DNA of 64,000 nt from Nymphaea colorata. Lineage: Eukaryota > Streptophyta > Magnoliopsida > Nymphaeales > Nymphaeaceae. The notes under the pieces are model-generated. The model did no database searches. It saw only the letters and a program-made list of their open reading frames with translations, and was not told where the DNA came from. Made by a program: the position numbers and the translations under genes. Below, piece after piece: positions 48,301-59,124 of this stretch. Each line of letters begins with the position of its first letter. The first letter of the stretch is position 1. The stretch covers positions 15,734,106 through 15,798,105 of the forward strand of contig NC_045141.1 in NCBI RefSeq assembly GCF_008831285.2. The letters run 5' to 3'.

Positions 48301-50461
48301 ATTATCCAATCTTCTCCAAATTCACTCTGGCAGAGTCATCTGTGTGGGCAGCATTGCATAAGTCTATGTCTACACAACACAACAAATAGCAGGCGTAATA
48401 ATTATAGATGATTCTGCAATATGCCTCGTTAACTCCTTAGTTTCCTAAGGATAAAGAAATGTGAGGGCATGCATGTGTGTCTCGTTTAACATAATAGCCT
48501 GCATTTGTTATTAATGCACGAATCTTGCAAAGGTTGCACATGTTGCACAACTTTATCAGTGCACTTCTCACTGGAAACAGACTGCTTAAGAGTTCGATGG
48601 ATGTAGAAACTTGTCTAATCGTTTCCTTTTTCTAGTAAATTGCTATTCAAGAACATTGTGTACCCAGAGCAAAGAAACCTGTAGTCCAAGTGAAGATTGA
48701 TCACAATTGGATAGGTAGCTAATCTGATAAAGAATCTAGATTCCAAAGTAGACACTATTTTTCAACTATAGCACCACAGCAGGTCGTGAGCAGGCGGTTA
48801 GACGAGAATGTGAGGGATGACAAGTTAAAAGACCCCTCATAAACCTTAGGTTCGGCGCTCAACCTCAATTCGAAAAGTGCAGAAAAAATAAAAAGTTTTA
48901 ACTGTAATAGTTTCATTATAGAGGGAACCAAAATTTCTCATTTTATTTTTATCATGTGCAGCGTGAGAGTGTCAAATGAACTGGGAGCAGGGGATGCAAA
49001 GGCAGCAAAATTTGCAGTCTGGGTAGTCTCTGTGACTTCTGTCTCAATAGGGATCGTTGTCATGATCGTCATTTTGTGTACCAAGGGTATCTTCCCCGTC
49101 CTTTTTAGCAGTAGCACAGCCGTCCAGGAGGAAGTGACAAAACTTGCTAGCTTGCTTGGGATTACCGTTGCCCTTAACAGTTTACAGCCAGTTCTATCAG
49201 GTAATTAATGTAGACTTTCACTAAATGAAAAGCAACATGGTTGTATTCTTCTTTGTTCATGAACTGTCCAATATGCTCAATTTTTTCTGCTATATTATCT
49301 CTTCAGGAGTTGCCATTGGAGCTGGATGGCAGGCCATTATTGCTTACATAAACATTGGATGCTACTACATTGTCGGATTGCCTGCAGGCATACTTCTAGG
49401 GTTCAAGTTTAATTTTGGCGTGGAGGTAACTTCTCTTATACGCATAATCGCATCCCTGTGTTTCAGTACACATCTGCAGTTCATGCGTCCACGCGTTTAG
49501 CATGCCAGCATACAGGAGGCATGTGAGTTTGTAGAAATGTGTATGTATGTACATGTGCTGTAGAAAATATAGGCCTAATAGCACGAACCATAGGCATGTG
49601 GTGGCCCGGAACTATGGCTTTACACTCGTAACAAGTTAATATCAGTGAAACAAAAAAACTTTCACCCTTGACCGAGCTGTCCTGTGTCACCAGTGACCAG
49701 CGAGCTCCTTTCAATACCACCAGACAATCAGAAGTTCATAAGAATTGCACCCAAACAGCTGTCTCATCTGAAGGCTCCAAAAGTTCAGAAATTCATTGAT
49801 TATGTCAACTAATCTTGCATTTTACCTTTAATTACGGATATTTTGGCTTGTCCACTCCATTTGTGCTTGCTAAGAATGTAAAAAAGTTCCCAGTTGGATG
49901 GCAACCTGCTGAAACCAACTCATGGTTAATGAGCCAAGAAACCATTACACAACAATATAATATCACTATGCATCATTGGATCTCATATGCATATGCATGT
50001 ATAAGCACCAATGAAGAAGATGAACCAACACATTCAAACATTGCATCAGGACTGAATACACTTTAAAAGTGTTTACTATTGTTAGATTGCACCAGCTTAA
50101 AATGCATGAGAGTCTTTTGATTGGCTTCCTTCTTTCTTGACAACATCTCTTGAACTGCAGGGCATTTGGGGAGGCATGATTGGTGGCATAGCTTTACAAA
50201 CACTTATCCTGATTGGTCTCACTGCCTCCACTGATTGGAAGAAAGAAGTAAGCAAACATTTGCTACATAGTTGCTCGTAATAGTTAGCGGTTGCTGTGAA
50301 CAACTTGTATTGAACAGAACAATTTACTTAAAAAACAATAGTGCTAACTCCTATCGAAATATATGCAGGCATCACAAGCTGAGAGCCGTGTGAGGAAGTG
50401 GGGAGGATCACTTGAAGATGGAAACGGATCTGTAGAAAACAACCATGTTGCACATGAATGA
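45354..50461 (+). CDS. DTX: MATE/DETOXIFICATION efflux transporter (DTX27-35 group), first tandem copy
   Basis: The nine exons I infer are 45354-45581, 45790-45985, 47419-47761, 47841-47927, 48180-48236, 48962-49200, 49307-49425, 50161-50247 and 50369-50461, giving 482 residues with consistent phases. The protein has two MatE repeats and about 12 hydrophobic helices. The N-terminal repeat has [20 protein letters not shown] (26-45), then [13 protein letters not shown] and [17 protein letters not shown] (78-94). The middle has [19 protein letters not shown] and WWLVV. The second repeat has [18 protein letters not shown] (304 on), [18 protein letters not shown] and GIWGGMIGG (424 on). The C-terminal tail has [10 protein letters not shown]. 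These are signatures of the plant clade with DTX35/FFT, proton-driven antiporters on vacuolar or plasma membranes that move flavonoids and other small molecules. The substrate here is not deducible. It lies in direct tandem with the copy at 59125. Intron 1 contains a 56-bp duplication. Confidence 0.93.
45639..45752 (+). repeat. Tandem duplication, 56-bp period, in MATE intron 1
   Basis: CTGTTCTGTACTAAGGA(A/G)CA followed by TGT(A/C)CTGTATTATATCAT recurs 56 bp later, continuing to TGTATTGGATGATTT. The second MATE gene lacks this; its intron 1 is only 114 bp against 208 bp here. Confidence 0.9.
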
Positions 50462-51351
50462 TCATAGACCAGACATAGACATATGAATTGCAGCGTATAC
50501 GCTTGACTGGGTCCCGTCAACAGCAATTCAGTTTTGATAGTTTTCTATTGCTTTTCATGAGTCAAACTCCAAAGCTTGACTGTATTTCTTCTTGCCTGTA
50601 TCTTCTGCATTTCTTGAAGAGAGCTATTGGAGAGCAGGTTTTCTTGATAATGTATCAAAGCATGCTTAGATTATGCCAAAGCTGTGATAATTTTTCACAA
50701 AGAGTACTCTAGCTTCATAGAGTTGAGAAGAGAAATCAGACCACCTTGTTTTGGCTTTTCTAGATCAGACGCTTTATTTCTAAACTAAAACAAAATAGAG
50801 TATGTCTGCATAGGAAGAAAAGAATTCTGCTTTAACATAACATGCAAGGAGCTTGGTTGGCACCATAAACAGTGGTTGTCTCCTCAGAGAGGTCCAGATA
50901 AGGATTTGAGAAGATTCGCAGAGCCAAATATGTTTCCCATTTCCCTGAACACAGAGTTATATTGTGAAACACGCAAAAGCCTATGTGGAGGACACCCGTT
51001 TTTAAATTCTCATGTTGTACAAGGTACTCAATACCTAGGAGTAAGGTTTTCAATTTCAAGCAGAGGTTACCACAAAAGAGCCAAAAAGAAAATCCAAATG
51101 TTGAACATCAGAACAGATGCGACTGAATAGCTTGAAGTATTCCTGATTCTGTACCTCATGAAGATCACAGCTTTGTCCAGTTCACAGTAAGTGCATGAGT
51201 AAGCAAATGTAGCAACTACATATTATAACTACAATGAAGGATGAACCAAGAGGAGCACATCATAGATGGCATGTCTTAAAGCACACGCTAATTAAGCTTC
51301 CCTCTACTGGTAACCCCTTTTTCTCTAGCTTGCAACAGGAAATATCTTTTC

Positions 51352-51436
51352 AAGCCTCTGTTTTGAAGGGTGTAAACAAGATGAAGCCTCTGTTTTGAAG
51401 GGTGTAAACAAGATGAAGCCTCTGTTTTGAAGGGTT
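51352..51436 (+). repeat. Minisatellite, 32-bp unit, 2.6 copies
   Basis: AAGCCTCTGTTTTGAAGGGT followed by GTAAACAAGATG repeats at 51352, 51384 and 51416 (partial) with no mismatch. Confidence 0.92.
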
Positions 51437-52932
51437 TCTTTCGAGGTGTTTATGCCTTCCGCTCTCACCTGTCCTATGATCCTAGAGGCTTGCCCTTTAA
51501 TGAAGAAGGGCGCTCATAAATGTTGTGCAGGCATGGGAAAGTTACATTGGCTACTTCTCTAAAAAATTTAAGCATATACGGTGTAAAGAAAAGCAACAGC
51601 AACAGCAGAACGGTCATAGCTCGTCCATTCTTTATCTGCTAAAGTTGAATAAAAGATGTGCGAGGGCAGAAAAAAAAAAATCTACGTGTTCCTAATTACA
51701 ACAAAAGGGGACAAAAAAACTAAGCAAAGCAAAACTTATATCAGCAGTTTCTTGTAACTCCACCAGATTGTTCATGTTCTTTTCAGGCCTTCCCCTCTTT
51801 CCACTGTAACGCCGTCTTGCCCAAGATGCTCACAGCCCCACCATCACCAGCTTCCCTGTTCTGTAATATCTATCATGTCTGCGACAAACGTAGGGAGGCC
51901 GGAGGATCATCTTTAGCAAGGAGCGAAAAGGATTTTGATTTGCACGCTCAGTCGCTGCCTCTCAGAAGAGATTGTCTTTCTTCTTCCTTTTCGATGTTCC
52001 CTTACAAACAGAAAAGTTGATCTGGACTGGCCTCTAATTAGATGCCCATCTGTGCTGGTTGGCAATCGCGGTACCTCTTTCCTTTCCCCTCAATTGTTTC
52101 TCTTGAAAGAAGTTTTCCTGCTCCAGTTTTCTGTGTAAATGGCAGGTTGTTGAAGATATTGCTGTTCATATTGTTGTTTCTTTTGAATTGCTTCTAGGCT
52201 TTGCCAGATCTTCGCTTTACTTCAATTAAATGATAATTCGTGAAGTATATTAATGGCATTTTTTAAATAAAGTTTTTTTATGAGCTATTGAATTTTATTG
52301 TTTTTATTCATTAACTACCATCTAGGCTTTTAACTTCTTGAAAGTCGATTAGTTTGATACGATTACGATTCCATCTTCTTATAAGCTGTAATTTCTCTGA
52401 TAGCATTTTATTGCACTTCCTGTTTTGTGGGGAAACTGTTCTAGAGAAAGTTCCCTTGGAAGAGGGTGGAAGAGGGGAAATTTCACCTGCTTCCAAATTC
52501 AGGGCATGCTTGATAAACCTGAAAAAGAACGAGTGGAAAAGTATTTTGGTGTTTGATGAGTGAGCGTAAGCGGAAGGGGAGAAAAACAATGTATTGAAAT
52601 TAACTACCATGTTTTATTCTTCATTATCTGTTAGATATTTTTCTAATAATCGCTGGATTTTTTTTAATCACCACAAAAATCTAGTTAGAACTGATGGTCA
52701 GCATGTAAACAAATATCAGTATATCAACTCGATCAACTGGTAATCGTTATTAATTTTTATTAAGGGTGGGTGGTTCATCCCATCGCCCCTAAGAAAGACT
52801 ACTGCCCCTAAGAGAGGCTATTGCCTGCTCTTAGTTTTCACATAGCATGCTTTGAAATTGCTCTGAAATCTTTTACGGTGTGGAAGTAGAGCATACTTAA
52901 ACGTGACAGTGATCATTTCAAAACTCGATTCT

Positions 52933-53010
52933 GAGTTCTTGGAAGCAACTAGAAGAGAGCAACTTAACGTCGAGTTCTTGGAAGCAACTAGAAGAGAGCA
53001 ACTTAACCAA
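52933..53010 (+). repeat. Tandem duplication, 39-bp unit
   Basis: GAGTTCTTGGAAGCAACTAG followed by AAGAGAGCAACTTAAC occurs at 52933 and again at 52972 without mismatch. Confidence 0.92.
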
Positions 53011-53293
53011 ACATCATCCTTTTCTACCAACCAACTGAAGTTTTCAATATTAAGCGCAAAATGCAAGTGTTGCTGAAAAAACAAAAGAAAAACATGCAAA
53101 TGCAAACAATGAACAAGATCTAACAAGGTTGTCGATTTAGTTGTCCAATATTAGTCATCCGGCAGTGCTGCAAAATTCCATACCTCATTTATGAGGTCGG
53201 AATGTTTCAAATCTACATCAGCTCATCTTTTATCAAAGTGAGAACCTTTATTTTGATTATGGAATTAAATATCTCATCGGATGCATAAATAAG

Positions 53294-53691
53294 TAGGAAT
53301 GTACAACGATTGGGCCGAGTTCAAGCTCTGCTAGCTCAACCTATATTCGAGTCATGTCATGTATTGCTCAGCTTAAGCTTAGGCTCGAATTTTATGAGGC
53401 GAGTCGAGCTCAAGCTGAACTCATTTAAGCTTGTGTCACTTTATTCATATTTATTTTCAAAATGAAAATGAAAACTACAAAAATGGTGTTAAAATTCATA
53501 AAAGACATTATTGACATACCCTTGAAGTAAGCTGAATTGAGTTGAAATGAATGGAGCTTGTGTAATTTGAACTCGTTTATAACTCGAGTTTTAACTCAAG
53601 CTCAAGTTCGTGTAATTCAAATTCAAGTCGTTTATAACTTAAATTTTAAATGGAGCCCGAGTTAGCCAGCTCGACCCCTTGTACATCCCTA
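53294..53691. mobile_element. Family B MITE-like element (CTCGAG-motif body), intact ends
   Basis: The ends are TAGGAATGTACAA and TTGTACATCCCTA, an inverted repeat with one mismatch and flanked by TA, total 398 bp. The body is a mosaic of GAGTCGAG, AAGCTC, CTCAAGCT and AACTCGAGTT words. The end sequence resembles that of family A (AGGGATGTCAA), although the bodies differ completely. No coding capacity. Confidence 0.7.
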
Positions 53692-56600
53692 TTCATATTA
53701 AAATATCCCCAGAATTTGAACCGTACCTAAAACGTCAAACAAAGTAAGAATGAAGCTTCAGATTTTCAAGCAGGCAAGTCACATCATTTTCCGACATGAT
53801 TAAAAAAAGTTTGTAAAAAGAATACAATAATACTTTGTTTCTAGAATGCGATAGGTGGCTTTGCCCACGAGATATTACTAGCAGCTGTTCTGTTCCAATA
53901 ATATTTTCAAGAAAAAGGCCCCCTAGTTACATATTGACTGCGTAGTCTCCAATATAGTATATTATTGCAATTGAGGGCCGTTTACGCCTTTCAATGGAAA
54001 AACGTTTTCACCTTCTCAGTTTTGTCCCTATGGAAGGAGGGTTCTGAACTTTTGTTATCGAAACGTGGAATGGCATTTTAGTCATTTGGGCACCCAAACA
54101 ATCGCTTCAGTATCTTTTAGGGTCGAACTCGATACACCGTGGAGCATTCAATCTAGGTTAATGTTGATCACTACGGGATTGAATCGAAGGGCACAGCTGG
54201 TAAACTCGTTGGGCTGACTTGAGAATCACGTGAGTCGGCTCGGATTGCCTACAAATCTGACTACGGGACAAGGTTTAAGCGAGGCAGAACCTGACTCGCC
54301 TTTGACTCAGCCCGACCCAACGAGCGCTGGAATCGCAATGACTTTCAAAATCACTCAATTCGGCTGCAGTAAAAATACATTATGGTTATTTGAATGCTCA
54401 ATCGAGTCGATGAGTCAACTTGATGACCTCTATCTGTCGATCCAGTCCAAGTTATGGGTTTGCAAACTATGTTAGATGGATGCAGAGGAAAAACTGTTTT
54501 CATCATTTAAAAAATATCATTTTTTTATTTATTCTTTTTTTATATTTAAAAAGCATCTTCCTTATTTGACCCTGTTTCCATAAAAGCAACTAATGTGAAG
54601 GATTTTTACAAGGTTGAAGGTTTCAGTTTGCGTAGTTTACCTAAAATATGAAGGGTCCATTAAAATATACTTAAAATTATTAGTTCACCCTTATTGAAAA
54701 AGGGAATTCATTATGTAAAAGGATTTCACAATCACATTTTTTTGGGCCGATTTCTCCTTAATTTCCCTTTTATTTTAAGTGTGACAATAAAGGCCGAGCA
54801 AATAACAAGGGAAAATATGTATTAGGATGACGATTTCTATGTTTAAATCCAAGGGTCATTTTATAAGAGCACTTTTCGAAACAAAAATTATGAAAATACC
54901 CTTGATATTAGAAAGTCGAACCCCCACATATGGATAAAATTTAAACCGAAAAAAATGAATGAGATGCATTTCGAGAGATCAATATAGGAAAAAAGTTAGG
55001 ACTCGTTGTGAAAGTTTTTCTAAACTTTTTTCAGCCACAAAGCCCATCCTCTATCCTATATGTCGGCCCATAATTTGTTCAACTTCCTCCGGAAACAAGC
55101 GCCATTAATCCACCACATCACCTCCGGTCGTCGGCTTAAAGCGTTCAATTAGTTAAAGCAAGGCAGCTGCCGCCGGAGATTTCTTTTTTTATCTTCCCCC
55201 CCCTTGGATTTTTCTCCCCGACTGTCAGAAATAAAATAACTGATAGTTATACAGAAGGACGGCCAGTTGCAGGGCGTGAAAAGGAGACTCTGCAGATTCG
55301 CCGTCGAGCGGAACAGAAAAGCGTTACGCCGATCTCCTCCTCCTCCTCCTCCTCCTCCTTCCCCCTTTCAAGCGTCTGTGCGTTTTGCATGATCTTCCTG
55401 AGTACGCCCCTTTCGAGAGCAGGTAGATTAATTCATCCTTTCGAGATTGCTTAAAGATTTTCAGTATCGCAAGCTTCGTGAATATGGGTGTTTGCTTTTT
55501 CTTATACATCTTCTCCTCAAAATCTCTTAATTAATAAAAAGAACATCTTTCTTTTCCTTAACAACATCTTATTTTGCTTTATTGTGTTGCTTTTTTGTAT
55601 AATTCGTTTTTTTTTTAATTTTATTTTTGCTATTTGTTCTTCTATATACGATACTTCTTGTTTTCAAATTTTATTAATTATCGGTTATATATATAACATT
55701 GACTCTAAAACGGTTCATCTAATCAATACAGTCTGATTCACAATTTAAAGAAAAACAAGAAGAAAAATGTGATGGACAAATAGGACTTGTTTGGATCCAG
55801 TCGGCCTGGATCAAAGTCAGAAAAGGAGTGCAATAACAGTCGTTATTATTTATAACCATCGTTCGTTCTGTTTTGGCTCAAACATGCTTTAACTTCATAT
55901 TCTATAAACCTCAATAAAGCATGATTATATTTAGCTGGAGTTTAATATAAAATGCTAGTGTTAGATATTAAACAGGCTTTGATCAAATCTAGGCATTACC
56001 ATGTTAATTGGATCAGATTACTCTGTTTTGAGGATTGGGAAATTAGATATGCATCTCTACGTGCATTTGGGTATGGATTTTTCGGGTTTAGTAATCGGAT
56101 CCAGTTTTCCTTATTGAATCCGGCTATTCAGATCTATATTCGAGTCAATAATTCGATGCGCATCCAGATCTGCCAGGGTTGATGCATTGAAGGTGGGCAT
56201 CTTAATTTTTTAGGAGTTTTGGACGTAATGAACTCTACCCCATTGGTCATGATTCAAATTCGTCTCTTCCACATTAAGTTGTTAAAGTCGAGTCGTCCAA
56301 GAACACAAGTGTCCTTGTCGCCTTTGATCAGCCATTCCCAAGAAATGTGGGTTCCAGCTTCTCTTGAAAGGAGCGTTGATTACTTTCCATTTAAAATTCA
56401 TGGATCTGATATGACATATTTTTTTTCGTATAGGAAAAAAATTCACATTAAAATTTATTGTTCAAGGTCAAACATAAAATCGATATTTGTAATGCTTACT
56501 TTACCTTTTTACATTAAAAAAATGTCTTGAGCCTTAAGGAGACATTTGATACCCTCGGATTTAAGATGGTTAAGATTTGAAAACCTTGAACTTAAGGCCA

Positions 56601-57169
56601 AGCCAGCCCTCCTCGACTTGTTCTTAAATCCAGTCTTTTTTTTTCTCTAATGCAAAAAAGTAAATAAAGATCTTAGTGTAAATTTTAGGTTTGACGAAAA
56701 AAGGATTTTACCATGGATCTTTTGTTACATCGGCAAATGCCTATCACTTCAGATCCATATAAGATCTATGAATTTCAAATCTGAAGTCACCAAATAACCT
56801 TTAAGAGTGTGTGTGTTTGTGTATATATAAATAGTCACTCATGAGAGTTGTCTTATTTATTTATTTATTATGATAGACAGTTGAGGAAAATAAGAAAAAA
56901 AAAGGTGATGACCATTTTTTATCATATAGCATGAGTTTACCTTTTTTAACCTTGTTTTTCCTTTCATTATATATCACGATAGGTCAAAATGATCTTCATG
57001 AGTGAGCTGAGTAAGAATTTATTTACTCCAGTTGCTTAGCAACATGTGGGTCCATACTGCCTAGACCATCTTTTTACAATTGTTTTATTTTTTATATCGG
57101 TATTTACTTTTATACATATATAGGCCCCTTCACATATAAATGTTTTTAAGCAGTCAACTAATTTTGATT

Positions 57170-57205
<36 letters not shown>

Positions 57206-57406
57206 ACTGTACAAAAAAGTATATGAGTATTTTTTGTATAAACTAATTATTGCACAATCGTGCATGGTTTCGTACTAGGACCAAATAGGACCCTGCCCAG
57301 TCTGGCCGGATTCATTGCCGGCCTGGCCGGAGCCCCATTATTTTGGCTTGGGCCCAGCGTCCAGCCTTAGCACAATGTACTGAGTTGTCTATGTAAGAGG
57401 TCAAAA

Positions 57407-57843
57407 TAGGAATGTCAACATATCCAAAATGGATCACAAATCCAATTGAACCATTCCAAAAAAAGAAAAGGATATAGAAAATAACCTAATATTCAATCAA
57501 GAAATTGGCTTGGATTTGGATTTAAGAAATGTCATCTGGTTTGATTCAGATTCAGATATACATAAATATCAATCAGATTCAGATTGAATTTAATTTCAAA
57601 TAAGTATCTTATACTCAATGCTCTTACATTTCAAAAATTTGGTTTAAATTTCAGATTTAGATTTGGATATGAACTTAAATCGGATTCGGATTCAAATTCT
57701 GAAATCAAATTTTAGGTTAAGATTTAGATGTAACTTTTCTTCATTTATATTCAAATCATAATAGATATTTGTGAATATAAAAAAAAAAAAATTGATATGG
57801 TTAGGAATCTATATGACTCGAACCCAATCTGTTGACATCCCTA
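57407..57843. mobile_element. Family A MITE-like element, intact ends
   Basis: The ends are TAGGAATGTCAACA and TGTTGACATCCCTA, an inverted repeat with one mismatch, total 437 bp. The body consists of GGATTTGG, GATTCAGATTC and CAGATTTAGATTTGG words, the opposite strand of the body at 24583-24975. No coding capacity. Confidence 0.75.
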
Positions 57844-58551
57844 AGCCAAAGTCATCCAAACGCTACGAAAATCCACATGTTTGTATCAACATATTTCCAT
57901 AATTTCTTCAATTCAGACCATACGTATCAAAAACTGTAGCATGCATTTTTTACTACTGAAATCCAAATCTATATGTACATTTCGTATAAACGACCAGAAA
58001 AACATAATGGCTTCAATCTTTTCAAGTCAACATTTTTTTTTTCGCAAAAAAAAAAAAGGTGTATAGTTAAGGTTGCTGAACTTACCGGAAATTGAAGGGA
58101 GAAAAGCCTGAAAAAGTAAGGGAACCTAGAGTACACCCGCCCCCCCATACGATCTAGTTTCAGGGGATATATCTCGTCTCCCTGACCTACATGTGTCTTC
58201 GTCACTAAAAGAGCATTGATTTGACAGGACACAGATCTAAACTGTCAGTATAAATGGTCGGTTAAATGTCTACAAGAAAAAAAAGCTTTTTAATTTGCAT
58301 TATGTTTTTGTATCTTAAATAATATAGTCAAATATTTAAATTAAAGAATTCACCGCTACTATCATTAATGCTTACATAATCCAAGATTCGAAGGCAAAAG
58401 AAATAAGGGGTCTGCCTTGGAATCGAATGATAGATTGTTAACTTTCTACTCATTCCAAATATGTATTAGCCTTTCTTATGAAGTATGTATATGTGAATGA
58501 GTTAAAAGGAGGAAGATTTGCAGAACCTTATCCATCCATGGCCTTAGAGGA

Positions 58552-58731
58552 ATGAGAGAGAGCTCTGGTTCTTTTGTGAACGCTACACATCCACGTACGT
58601 TCAAAGGGATGAGAGAGAGAGAAAGAAAGAGTTTTCATACGAATTCCATGCATCCACGTCTAAAGGGTCGTTTAGAGAGAGAGAGAGACTGTGTCGTTGG
58701 CTTTGGTGAATGGCATGCAGCCACGTTCACC
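58552..58731 (+). promoter_or_regulatory. Three-unit GA plus CCACGT array upstream of the second MATE gene
   Basis: Three imperfect units of about 57-64 bp each contain a GA run and, some 40 bp later, (A/G)CATCCACGT or CAGCCACGT. CCACGT cores are at 58591, 58654 and 58721. ACGT cores are binding sites for bZIP and bHLH factors in plants, so this could be a regulatory cluster. The first MATE gene has no equivalent array in its last kilobase upstream. Confidence 0.55.
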
Positions 58732-59124
58732 GACGACCGGTGACACAACCCCCACATTTAGCGGCGGAAATTTCCGTCCACTCGTCCTCCAGGGATTAGG
58801 TTTCTCAATGGGCCCGACGACCGGCGACATAATCGTGTACTTTCCTTCCGGTCTCGCCTGTCTTTACCAAACTACTCAACGCGACTTGTCCATCTCTTGG
58901 ATCTCTCAATTTGACAGATATCGTCTTTTATGAGTTTCACGCGGTCTGAGAACTTAGAGCTCAGTTAGAAGCTAAGCTCTCAGGTGAACGAATTGATTCG
59001 CGTTAATTTAATCAGAAGATGATGAGAGGACATGTTGACTTCTGTGGCTCTCACCTCTATTTATGTTGTCTGCTGCCAGAAGTTGTGGAGTAAGGCGCGC
59101 TCTGTTGTCTCGAAATAGCAGAGA

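Larger units (their letters stand above)
50462..59124. other. Gene-free interval between the two MATE genes
   Basis: The first part is probably the 3' UTR of the first MATE gene. No exon with a known product is visible over about 8.6 kb. The interval contains tandem duplications (51352-51436 and 52933-53010), family B (53294-53691) and family A (57407-57843) elements, a degenerate CTCGAG/GACTCGG patch (about 54190-54440) and TA and T runs. The final kilobase is the promoter region of the second MATE gene with its GA/CCACGT array. A pyrimidine- and GC-rich stretch at about 55080-55400, with a CTC run at 55336-55359, looks like a promoter or leader, but no coding exon follows it. Confidence 0.6.
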
